From a candidate division KSB1 bacterium (GTDB taxonomy: Bacteria > Zhuqueibacterota > Zhuqueibacteria > Zhuqueibacterales > Zhuqueibacteraceae), in assembly GCA_034506175.1 (NCBI GenBank), contig JAPDQB010000003.1, positions 122,825 to 186,824 of the forward strand: a DNA stretch of 64,000 bases. Reading direction: 5' to 3'. The translations under genes were made by a program, and so were the position numbers. The notes under the pieces were generated by a model, which made no database searches, was not told the DNA's origin, and saw only the letters and a program-made list of their open reading frames with translations. How positions within the stretch are numbered: the first letter of the stretch is position 1; each line of letters opens with the position of its first letter. This document shows positions 45,869-52,852 of this stretch, in pieces.

Positions 45869-45906
45869 AAAGGCGCCTCCGTATAAAGGTTATTTAGTGA
45901 AAATTT

Positions 45907-46530
45907 TTATTCTATTTTAAACACCGGCGCAAAATCCAGCGTCAGATTCAGGTACATCGCGTCGCGTTCCAGCGTCAGTTGATGAAAAGCCTCTGCAATG
46001 TTGGGCAAGATGCGGAACTGAAATGTTTGTTGCCCAATCTCCAGCGGAATCGGCGGCAAGGCGTTGATTTTGTCTTTCACTTCGTTCAAAACGTATTCCA
46101 AATCGAAGACCAGTGATTGGCGGAGATTCGGAATGAAGCTTTTGTTCATGATGTCGCGCAAGATGCCTTCTAAAAATTTCGGCGCGATGGGAAATTCGAC
46201 TTCTTTGATCTTCGCCTCTTGCAGCATCAATTTGCTGTCCATGATCACCGGCGTGCAAACCAAAATCAATTTCGTGCCGCCGAATTTGAATTCCCCGCCC
46301 GGCGTTAAAACGATCCGGCCGGTGAGCTGCATTGAAATTTGCAATTGGTTGCCGCCTTCGTATTTGAGCGCCAGCTTGACCGCGCTCACCGGATCGGTTT
46401 GGTGCTGCACGTATTTGATGCGTTTGAAAAATCTGATTTCACCCGGCTCGAGCTGAATGATAATTTTGGGTGGCACCGGAATTTCTTTATAATTGAGCTT
46501 GAGCGCGAGTTGCACGGTGGCTTGGTGCAT
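45907..46530 (-). CDS. Hypothetical protein in the HMG-CoA reductase operon
   Basis: 207 residues, no signal peptide, not recognised. Beta-rich amphipathic pattern (VQLALKLNYKEIPVPPKI, LQISMQLTGRIVLTPGGEFKF) and a helix FLEGILRDIMNKSFIPNLRQS, which loosely recalls lipid-binding tubular folds; this is weak. It follows the acyltransferase by 3 bases and precedes HMG-CoA reductase by about 38, so a role in membrane lipid or isoprenoid supply is inferred from neighbours. Confidence 0.7.
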   Translation of the reverse strand: MHQATVQLALKLNYKEIPVPPKIIIQLEPGEIRFFKRIKYVQHQTDPVSAVKLALKYEGGNQLQISMQLTGRIVLTPGGEFKFGGTKLILVCTPVIMDSKLMLQEAKIKEVEFPIAPKFLEGILRDIMNKSFIPNLRQSLVFDLEYVLNEVKDKINALPPIPLEIGQQTFQFRILPNIAEAFHQLTLERDAMYLNLTLDFAPVFKIE

Positions 46531-46533
46531 GCC

Positions 46534-47673
46534 TCACCTCCCGGGCAGGCCTGGTCTCAATCCCCGCCACAGAATGGGAATCCAGCCGATGATCGGCAGA
46601 AAAAAAGCAAAGTTGATCGGGCGTTTGAAAAAAGCCCGCAGACCGGTCAGGAGATTTAATTTCCACGGGCTTTCATCTTTTTCATCAAAACGCCGTTCAC
46701 ATTCCGCAAACAGCGACGGCCAAAAAAACGGCAAAAAGTACGGAAATTTTTTGGGATTTCTCCGGCAGATGGAAAAAAATTCCCGGCCGGCGTAGGGCTT
46801 TGCCCCGTAGCGGCTCACCGCCTCGTGCAATTCTTCCTGCATTTGTTTTCTTACCCAATCGGTCACATGGCGCACGTCCTTTTCAGTGATTTTTTCCACC
46901 GGCTTGTCAACCAGCTCATAGGGCTTGATGCGCCTGCCCATAACGTAAGTCAATTTCGCCGGAAAACCAAAATAAAACGTCCACGGCAGAAACGGAATGA
47001 GCAAAGTCATGAAACCAACCGGCAGAAACGGAATGCCGATTTTATTCACCCAGTTGTTCAACCTCTCCGAGCTGTACGCCAGCGGGTTGATGTATTCGCC
47101 GTTGACGGTGGCAAACGGAATGATGTCGGTTTTATATTTCAAGCTGATGCGAATGAACGAGGTGGCGAAGCGCTGCAAACGGTAGCGCTTGTCGAAACCC
47201 TTGCCGATGCCGGGCACGCCTTCGGGATAAACCAGTATCTGCGAATCTTGATAATACATCATGGTTTCAAAATTCAGCGAGGTGGCGGGGATGCCGCCGG
47301 CGCGTTTCCAGAAATTTTTCACCAAAAAGGGGTTCATCAAATTGGTTTGTGAAAGCATCGGCGAAGCAAGGGGGCGCACGGCTTTCGTCATATTGTAACC
47401 GCCGCGCTTGAAAAGCTGCGTCGCGAAAACGATGGCATCCCACGGGAAAGCCATGCCGGAATGATTGCTGGCAAAAATCAGCGGGCGTTCCGGATGGTTG
47501 CGCTGTGGAAAAGGCTCGAACCCCACAAACTCCGAGCGAAAGTAATATTGATTGAGCGGATCGAGGACGTGTTTGATTAAAGCCATGACAAAGTCGCGAT
47601 CCATGAATTCGGTATAAATTTTTTGGTTCTCTTTGATCTGCGGAGTCAGCTCGGGTTCGGAGAAGGTGATCAT
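46534..47673 (-). CDS. Glycerolipid acyltransferase-like protein (PlsC/DGAT2-like)
   Basis: 379 residues. The acyltransferase motif is FASNHSGMAFPWDAIVF (His and Asp of the NHxxxxxxxD variant), then a LVYPEGVPGIGKGFDKRYRLQ glycerol-phosphate-binding loop (split: LVYPEGVPGIGKG, FDKRYRLQ). A hydrophobic segment PFLPVGFMTLLIPFLPWTFY follows. It should transfer an acyl group to a glycerol- or similar hydroxyl substrate at the inner membrane. It heads the operon continuing with the unknown 207-residue protein, HMG-CoA reductase and the peroxiredoxin-like gene. Confidence 0.82.
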   Translation of the reverse strand: MITFSEPELTPQIKENQKIYTEFMDRDFVMALIKHVLDPLNQYYFRSEFVGFEPFPQRNHPERPLIFASNHSGMAFPWDAIVFATQLFKRGGYNMTKAVRPLASPMLSQTNLMNPFLVKNFWKRAGGIPATSLNFETMMYYQDSQILVYPEGVPGIGKGFDKRYRLQRFATSFIRISLKYKTDIIPFATVNGEYINPLAYSSERLNNWVNKIGIPFLPVGFMTLLIPFLPWTFYFGFPAKLTYVMGRRIKPYELVDKPVEKITEKDVRHVTDWVRKQMQEELHEAVSRYGAKPYAGREFFSICRRNPKKFPYFLPFFWPSLFAECERRFDEKDESPWKLNLLTGLRAFFKRPINFAFFLPIIGWIPILWRGLRPGLPGR

Positions 47674-47714
47674 AAAAAATGATTTTCGCTAATTTTAATT
47701 TCGGTAATTGATGC

Positions 47715-47743
47715 TTGACTTTTTCATTTCCAGATTGTATATT
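47715..47743 (+). promoter_or_regulatory. Promoter of structured small RNA
   Basis: TTGACT at 47715-47720 and TATATT at 47738-47743 separated by exactly 17 bases. Transcription should begin near 47750. The same promoter form appears ahead of the PHA-type regulator. Confidence 0.75.
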
Positions 47744-47749
47744 TTGTCT

Positions 47750-47852
47750 ATAAGAGAGTGAGTAAGTCCTGTATAGCACTTGTGGTGTTCCCTTCCATCG
47801 GTAGGTAACATAACCATGAGGTTGCGCTATAGAGGGGTCGCTCTCTTTTTTT
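47750..47852 (+). ncRNA. Structured small RNA next to DUF3800 gene
   Basis: About 100 nucleotides from a strong promoter to a U-tract. Helices: AAGAGAGTGA (47752-47761) with TCGCTCTCTT (47838-47847, one G-U pair); TATAGC (47772-47777) with GCTATA (47826-47831); TGTT/AACA plus a CCTTCC/GGTAGG inner stem (47786-47810); AACC-ATGA-GGTT (47812-47823). The fold is closed, with two hairpins on a junction, and ends in TTTTTTT. It converges with the DUF3800 gene, whose stop lies at its 3' end. Rfam contains several DUF3800-associated RNA motifs; which one this is, if any, could not be tested. Confidence 0.7.
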
Positions 47853-48507
47853 ATTTGTCTGGATAGGTGCGCTCCAATTTTAGTTTTTCTCGAAATAGAT
47901 CATACCACGACGTATCTCCAACCTCGTTCTTCCGGAAAATACCCCAAGCGAAGAGATCAACTGCTTGCAAAAGTCGCGTCGCGCTTGAATCCCTGTGATC
48001 AATGAAGAGCGGAATCTGGGGTGGAATCCGTTCTTCTAATTGCAAACGCAACGACTTATTAAACTCTTGCACTGAAGCTCCCCTCGTGCGTCCATCCAAA
48101 ACAAAGTTTACCCTTGTCGAAACCCACTCCAGTGAGAGTTCTTTTAACACCAAATGAGTAATAAACCGGTAAAGGCGGTGTTGGCTAAACTGCAGGTGGT
48201 TACCAAATCGAGTTTTATCGAGAATGATCGCGTAGACACAAAAAGGAATCTCCCGCACATGTCGATAAAAATATTTTTTAATGGCGAGTTCGGTGCTTGC
48301 ACCCTTGAGTTCTTTAATCCTTCCGGCTAGCCTTGAGTGCTTTGTGTGCAGTTTGTTCTTAATCGTTCGTTCCACGGCTTTCTCAAACGCCTTCCTATCT
48401 TTGTCGCTCGACACTTCCAAGACAGTAATGACAAAGTATCGTGGTGACCCTGGACTATCGACATAATGGCCGAGATCGCCTGATTCGTCAAGGTAAAGGT
48501 AATACAT
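47851..48507 (-). CDS. DUF3800 domain protein
   Basis: 218 residues with the DUF3800 hallmark YLYLDESGDLG at the N-terminus, a central FVLDGRTRGASVQEFN, and a second acidic site in FIDHRDSSATRLLQAVDLFAWGIF. The Asp/Glu pattern is that of an RNase H-like fold, so a nuclease activity has been suggested for the family but not settled. DUF3800 genes are often mobile or defence-associated. Here the stop codon touches the 3' end of a convergent small RNA. Confidence 0.9.
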   Translation of the reverse strand: MYYLYLDESGDLGHYVDSPGSPRYFVITVLEVSSDKDRKAFEKAVERTIKNKLHTKHSRLAGRIKELKGASTELAIKKYFYRHVREIPFCVYAIILDKTRFGNHLQFSQHRLYRFITHLVLKELSLEWVSTRVNFVLDGRTRGASVQEFNKSLRLQLEERIPPQIPLFIDHRDSSATRLLQAVDLFAWGIFRKNEVGDTSWYDLFREKLKLERTYPDK

Positions 48508-48564
48508 AGATGAAGGCCAGTTCGAGTTCGTTTCTGATTTCGAGGAATCATAGTTTTACACACC

Positions 48565-48606
48565 GCGTCAAAAGTGCTTGACTTTCATGACGCATTGTGC
48601 TACTTT
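48565..48606 (+). promoter_or_regulatory. Promoter/operator unit 1 (GCGTCA-TGACGC)
   Basis: TTGACT at 48578-48583 and TACTTT at 48601-48606, 17 bases apart. The -35 box is flanked by the inverted half-sites GCGTCA (48565-48570) and TGACGC (48588-48593). It lies between the divergent DUF3800 and PHA-regulator genes. Confidence 0.55.
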
Positions 48607-48725
48607 GGAAATCAAAAAGAGAAGAAATGAATTCTAAGATAGAATACCCTCTCTAAAAAATCAAGAAAAAATTCGACTATTTCGCATTTTTCCAAAGGAC
48701 AGTGGGCTGAGAAAATTTACGCAAT

Positions 48726-48768
48726 GCGTCAAAAACCTCTTGACTTTTATGACGCGGTGTGTTATATT
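48726..48768 (+). promoter_or_regulatory. Promoter/operator unit 2 before PHA-type regulator
   Basis: TTGACT (48740-48745) and TATATT (48763-48768) with 17 bases between, flanked by GCGTCA (48726-48731) and TGACGC (48750-48755). It has the same layout as unit 1, about 160 bases upstream. The start codon follows at 48785, leaving a leader of only about 10 bases. The half-sites overlap the promoter, so a bound regulator would repress. Confidence 0.65.
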
Positions 48769-48784
48769 GTAAGCGAGGTTAAAT

Positions 48785-49231
48785 ATGAGCCGGACGATCA
48801 AACGTTACGAAAACAGAAAACTCTACGACACGGAAGATCGGCGATATGTTTCGTTGGAAGACATCGCCCTGCTCGTGCGCCGAGGCATTGACGTGCAAGT
48901 CGTGGACAACGCGACCGGCGACGACATCACCACGCAAACTCTGACGCAGGTGATTTTCGAGGAGGGCAAAAGGGGGCGCAATCCGTTGTCGAAAGACGTG
49001 CTGCACGAGGTGATTCGTTTCGGCAACACGCTGATTGACGGTGGCATTCAACAGGTGCGCCACGGTCTGAATCTGTTGATGCCCAATTCATTCAACAAAC
49101 TTTTTAACGCGACGAGCGCCGCCGACGCGGAGAATCTGAAACAACTCCGAGAGAAAGTGGAATCTTTGGAAGCGATCATCAAAAGCTTGGTGAACGAGAA
49201 GTTTGCCGATGATTCCAAAACCAACAAGTAG
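48785..49231 (+). CDS. phaR: PHA/PHB accumulation regulator DNA-binding protein (PhaR-like)
   Basis: 148 residues. The N-terminal 60 residues match the PHB/PHA accumulation regulator DNA-binding domain (RTIKRYENRKLYDTEDRRYV, LEDIALLVRRGIDVQVVDN, TGDDITTQTLTQVIFE). The C-terminal half is a coiled coil (NLKQLREKVESLEAIIKSLV). PhaR binds DNA and PHB granules and represses phasin expression until granules form. The phasin gene follows. The two GCGTCA/TGACGC units upstream are natural candidates for its own binding sites. Confidence 0.92.
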   Translation: MSRTIKRYENRKLYDTEDRRYVSLEDIALLVRRGIDVQVVDNATGDDITTQTLTQVIFEEGKRGRNPLSKDVLHEVIRFGNTLIDGGIQQVRHGLNLLMPNSFNKLFNATSAADAENLKQLREKVESLEAIIKSLVNEKFADDSKTNK

Positions 49232-49250
49232 AACATCATTTCACAGGCAT

Positions 49251-49321
49251 AAAGACAAAATAATGCATGACCAAATGATTGGTTCAAAGATCATGAGTTT
49301 GCCCAAAATTATTTTGTCTTT
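49251..49321 (+). promoter_or_regulatory. Long hairpin between regulator and phasin genes
   Basis: AAAGACAAAATAAT (49251-49264) pairs perfectly with ATTATTTTGTCTTT (49308-49321). Inside, CATGA pairs with TCATG, and ACCAA-ATGA-TTGGT (49270-49283) forms a tip hairpin. U residues follow. It could be a terminator/attenuator between the two genes or a leader structure of the phasin mRNA. Confidence 0.65.
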
Positions 49322-49364
49322 TTCAAGGCCAAACAACAATTAAATTTTGGAAAGGAGCTTTACC

Positions 49365-49829
49365 ATGACCACCGCAAATGAAACTCACAATCAAAACGCC
49401 GAAGAAAAAGGCACGCTGGAAATTTTGCAAGAGGGCATAAGCAAAACCGCCCGCGAAATTTGGCTGGCGGGTTTGGGCGTGTTTGCCACGATCGACAAGG
49501 AAGGCACGAAGATGTTCAACAAATTTGTTGAGCGCGGCCGCGAAATCGCCGAAGCCGACAAAACTGGAAAATCCAACGGCGAGCCGGCGGCCACATTCAT
49601 CAGCGAGAAAAAAGACCAGCTCGCGCACGAAATTTATTCGAAGCTGGAAAGCGCGGCCGGCTACGTTCGTCGCAAGATCAGCGAAATTTCCGAGCCGGCG
49701 CCCGAGGCGCCGCAGGATGAAATCAAGGCCTTGACCGCGAAAGTCGATCAATTGACCGCGGCTGTAGCGGCGCTGGTGCAGAAAATGGACGACGGCGCCG
49801 GGGCCGGCAGCAAAAAAGCGGCGCTCTGA
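49365..49829 (+). CDS. Phasin-family protein (PhaF/PhaI-like)
   Basis: 154 residues from the ATG at 49365 (AAAGGAG upstream). Amphipathic helical segment REIWLAGLGVFATIDKEGTK and FNKFVERGREIAEADK typical of polyhydroxyalkanoate granule-associated proteins, then a linker rich in Ala/Pro and a final coiled coil ALTAKVDQLTAAVAALVQKM. Phasins coat PHA granules. It lies between the PhaR-like gene and a perfect terminator at 49915-49943. No PHA synthase is in the window. Confidence 0.85.
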   Translation: MTTANETHNQNAEEKGTLEILQEGISKTAREIWLAGLGVFATIDKEGTKMFNKFVERGREIAEADKTGKSNGEPAATFISEKKDQLAHEIYSKLESAAGYVRRKISEISEPAPEAPQDEIKALTAKVDQLTAAVAALVQKMDDGAGAGSKKAAL

Positions 49830-49914
49830 TTTGTGCGTTTTGCAACGAAACGCAAGGGGCAACGAAAAAATATTTTTAGTCGCGGTTTTGATTGCAGCAA
49901 ATCAAGGGTGAAAG

Positions 49915-49943
49915 AAAAAGCTGCCGCCAAGCGGCAGCTTTTT
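49915..49943. terminator. Perfect intrinsic terminator after phasin gene
   Basis: AAAAAGCTGCCGC (49915-49927) and GCGGCAGCTTTTT (49931-49943) with a CAA loop. A U-run follows on the plus strand. The A-run before it makes it usable from both sides. Confidence 0.9.
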
Positions 49944-50097
49944 CCATATTTCGAATCTGGTACTCGCCCGCAGGACGCCGGGAAGGTTGTGTTCAGGAGC
50001 CGCATCGTTTGAAATGGAAAGCCAGTTTGGCTCATGAAAGCACTCAGGGATGATGGAAGCGGTCAAGCCTGCGCCAAATTTTAAAACGGAAGAGACG

Positions 50098-51789
50098 ATG
50101 CCATCTTCCGAACGGCAGCAGCAGACGAACAACAAAGACAGGAAGAAAACGCCGGAGTCTTTGTATCCGTCGCTGTTTCACCGCAGTGTTGTTTATCGCC
50201 TTTTTCTCTTATACAAACACGGCCTCGGTTTGCTCGTGGGGGCTTATCTTGCCTACGTCAACACCCTCATTTCCAGAAAACCAAGATTCTTTCGGTATGC
50301 CGGCGCGAGATCACTGGCTTTTTTGCTGCGGCCGCTTGTCAAAAAGGAATTGCGCAACCAGCCGTTCGAGGTGCAGTTGCGGCGCCGGCTGGAAATGTTG
50401 GGGCCAACTTACGTGAAGCTCGGCCAGATCATGGCGATTCGCGAAGATATTTTGCCGGAAAAAATCACCAATGAGCTGAAACGCCTGCTGGATCGGCTGC
50501 CGGCGGTGCCGTTTGAATGGATTCAACACATCATCGAGAAGAGCCTGCGCGCCCGTCTCGACGAGCTGTTTTTTGACATCCAGAAAGAGCCCATCGGCAC
50601 GGCCTCGATTGCGCAAACACATTTGGCGACAACAAAAGCCGGCGAGAAGATCGTCATCAAAGTCATCAAGCCCGGCATTCGCGAGGCGATTCTTTCCGAC
50701 ATCAAGCTGCTGCAAATCTCGGCGGTGATTTTGGAGTGGCTGATCCCGCGCTATCAGCCGAAGATGATCATCAACGAGTTTTGCGCCTACACCGAAAAAG
50801 AAGTCGATCTTACCTACGAGGCCGATCACGCCGAAATTTTTGCGGCCAATTTCGCCAATCAGCCTGACGTGGTTTTCCCGCGGATTTATCGCCACCTCAG
50901 CTCGCAAGATGTTTTGTGCATGGAGTATTTCGACGGTTTGAAACCCAGCGATCCCCGGGTTCTCGAGTTCCGCCCGGACCATTTGCAGAAGATCATCGAT
51001 CTGGGAAGCGGTGCGATCATCAAGATGTTGTACGCCGACGGTTTTTTTCACGCTGATCTGCACGCCGGAAATTTGATCGTGCTGCCGGGGCCGCAGGTCG
51101 GCTTCATCGATGTCGGCATGGTGGGGCGATTCGACGAGAAGCTCAAGTTCACGATGCTGTATTATTTTCATGCGCTGGTCAGCGGCGACATCGACAGCTC
51201 GGTGCAATATTTGATGGCGATGGCGCGAATCGGCAAAGGCGGCGACCCGGCGAATTTCAAGCGCGCGGTTGCCGATTTGTTCCGCCGTTACCTTTTGCGC
51301 GCTGCGGCCGCCAATGGCAGCGTGAGCTTGGCGCAGCTCATCTTGCGTTCCATCGCGTTGGGCGGAAAATATCGCGTTTTCTTTCCGGTCGAAATGACGC
51401 TGATGATCAAGGCGCTGGTGACGTTTGAGGGCGTCGGGCTGATGCTGAATCCGAATTTGGATATTCCCGCGCTTTCCCGCAAGCACATCAGCGCCATTTT
51501 TGCGGAGCATTACAATCCCCAGCTCTTGTTCAAGCAATTCATGCGCGGCGTGCCGGAATTGGTCGACGTGATCGTGCGCTTGCCGGAGTTCATTTCCGAA
51601 AGCGCGCGTTACTTGCAGCAGGTGTTCAATGCCCCGACGCCGGAAAATCCGCTCAGCGGACTCAGAAGCGCGTTGATGGCTGGCGCATGCATCATTGGCG
51701 GCGTCATTGCTTTTGTTTATGGCGCCCATCCGATTTTGTGGCTTGGCCTTTTTGTTTCCAGCGTGATTTTCTTTTTCTTTGGCAAATGA
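50098..51789 (+). CDS. ABC1/UbiB (AarF) family atypical kinase
   Basis: 563 residues from the ATG at 50098 (GGAAGAG upstream); 50050 is a possible earlier start. KxGQ motif as YVKLGQIMAIREDILPEKI, Ala-rich loop in PIGTASIAQTHLA, ATP Lys in EKIVIKVIKPG, ExD as YTEKEVDLTYEAD, catalytic HADLHAGNLIVLPG, DVG motif FIDVGMVGRFDEK, and two C-terminal membrane helices. UbiB-family proteins support ubiquinone synthesis or isoprenoid-lipid handling. Its membership near phasin and lipase genes suggests a storage-lipid link, which is inference. It has its own small spacer after the phasin terminator. Confidence 0.92.
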   Translation: MPSSERQQQTNNKDRKKTPESLYPSLFHRSVVYRLFLLYKHGLGLLVGAYLAYVNTLISRKPRFFRYAGARSLAFLLRPLVKKELRNQPFEVQLRRRLEMLGPTYVKLGQIMAIREDILPEKITNELKRLLDRLPAVPFEWIQHIIEKSLRARLDELFFDIQKEPIGTASIAQTHLATTKAGEKIVIKVIKPGIREAILSDIKLLQISAVILEWLIPRYQPKMIINEFCAYTEKEVDLTYEADHAEIFAANFANQPDVVFPRIYRHLSSQDVLCMEYFDGLKPSDPRVLEFRPDHLQKIIDLGSGAIIKMLYADGFFHADLHAGNLIVLPGPQVGFIDVGMVGRFDEKLKFTMLYYFHALVSGDIDSSVQYLMAMARIGKGGDPANFKRAVADLFRRYLLRAAAANGSVSLAQLILRSIALGGKYRVFFPVEMTLMIKALVTFEGVGLMLNPNLDIPALSRKHISAIFAEHYNPQLLFKQFMRGVPELVDVIVRLPEFISESARYLQQVFNAPTPENPLSGLRSALMAGACIIGGVIAFVYGAHPILWLGLFVSSVIFFFFGK

Positions 51790-51795
51790 AAGGCG

Positions 51796-52746
51796 ATGAC
51801 CAAGCGACAGCATCCCATCATTCTCGCGCACGGCATCACCCGCCCGGACTATCTCATTGACTTCATCGTCCGCAAGCTGCGATGGTACGACTTCAGCCGT
51901 GTTTATGATAAATTCCATTACTTCAAAGGCATTGCCAGTTTTTTGAAGCAACACGGCTTTGAAGTTTATCATACCAGTGTCAGCTTTGCCGCCGACGTCG
52001 AGACCCGCGCCAAAGATCTCGTGAAGGCGATTCAAAAAATTTTCCGCAACACCGGCCACGAAAAAGTGCACATCATCGGCCACAGCATGGGCGGTTTGGA
52101 TGCGCGCCACATGATCGTCAATCACAGCATGGCGCACCGAGTTGCTTCGTTGACGACGATTGGCACGCCGCATTTGGGCACCAGCGTGGCAGATGAATTT
52201 ATGAAAAAGGGCTCCCTGAACAAAATTATCAACACCCTGGGCAAAGTGATCAATCTGGAAGGTTTCAAAAGCTTGACCACCGAGGCCTGCCGCGCCTTCA
52301 ACGATTTTGCCCGCGACGCCGAGGCGGCCAATCCGGTGGTTTATCAGGTTTATGCCAGCTCACAAAAACGCGAGCTGACTTTTTTGCCGTTTCAAAAAAC
52401 CTGGCAGATTGTTTACGATCATGAGGGCGACAACGACGGCTTGGTCTCGGTGAAATCGCAGAAATGGGAGAAATGTTTGCTCGGAAAAAACGGCGCGGCA
52501 AAAATCATCCGGCAGCATGATTTTCCGGTGCCGGCGGATCACGTCAATCAAATTGGCTGGGTGCATTGGACGGGCTTGTACAAGGCCAGCTTGTGGAATT
52601 GGAAAATCTGGAAGAAAAAACGGCAATACGACAAGATCATCAAACAAATCTACTTGAAAATCGCGCGCGAAGTGAGTGGGATTGGTAGCAGAGGCGTTGC
52701 GCTGCCGGGTAATGAATTCACGCCTGAGCATCCTTCACACTATTGA
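51796..52746 (+). CDS. Alpha/beta-hydrolase lipase (triacylglycerol lipase-like)
   Basis: 316 residues. Oxyanion region PIILAHGITRPDYL, nucleophile elbow IIGHSMGGLDARHMI (Ser about 96), TTIGTPHLGTSVAD, acidic GDNDGLVSVKSQKWE and a late His in PADHVNQIGWVHWTG. This arrangement is that of bacterial family I lipases. The gene starts 6 bases after the UbiB-like stop, so the two are co-transcribed. No signal peptide is present, so the substrate may be intracellular, for example stored lipid or PHA. Confidence 0.88.
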   Translation: MTKRQHPIILAHGITRPDYLIDFIVRKLRWYDFSRVYDKFHYFKGIASFLKQHGFEVYHTSVSFAADVETRAKDLVKAIQKIFRNTGHEKVHIIGHSMGGLDARHMIVNHSMAHRVASLTTIGTPHLGTSVADEFMKKGSLNKIINTLGKVINLEGFKSLTTEACRAFNDFARDAEAANPVVYQVYASSQKRELTFLPFQKTWQIVYDHEGDNDGLVSVKSQKWEKCLLGKNGAAKIIRQHDFPVPADHVNQIGWVHWTGLYKASLWNWKIWKKKRQYDKIIKQIYLKIAREVSGIGSRGVALPGNEFTPEHPSHY

Positions 52747-52852
52747 CGAGACGATAAACCTGGCATGGCAAAAGTTTTCCTGGCGCCTTAACAGCAAGTT
52801 TTGCCTGTGAGCCGAGTCTACGCATGTTGTACAAGTGCCACTGCTGTTTCGT

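Noticed and set aside
47750..47852. Reading the structured segment as a 3' UTR of the DUF3800 mRNA
   Set aside because: The U-tract and a good promoter are on the plus strand; on the minus strand neither exists, so a plus-strand RNA is the better reading.
50311..52173. 620-residue minus-strand open frame over the UbiB-like and lipase genes
   Set aside because: It lies fully antisense to two well-supported genes, has biased composition (His, Gln, Arg, Asp) and no domain. It is a shadow of codon bias in the real genes.
52766..52805. Possible terminator between lipase and Prc genes
   Set aside because: GGCAAAA and TTTTGCC match, but over a 25-base loop with only 7 pairs. Too weak to call.
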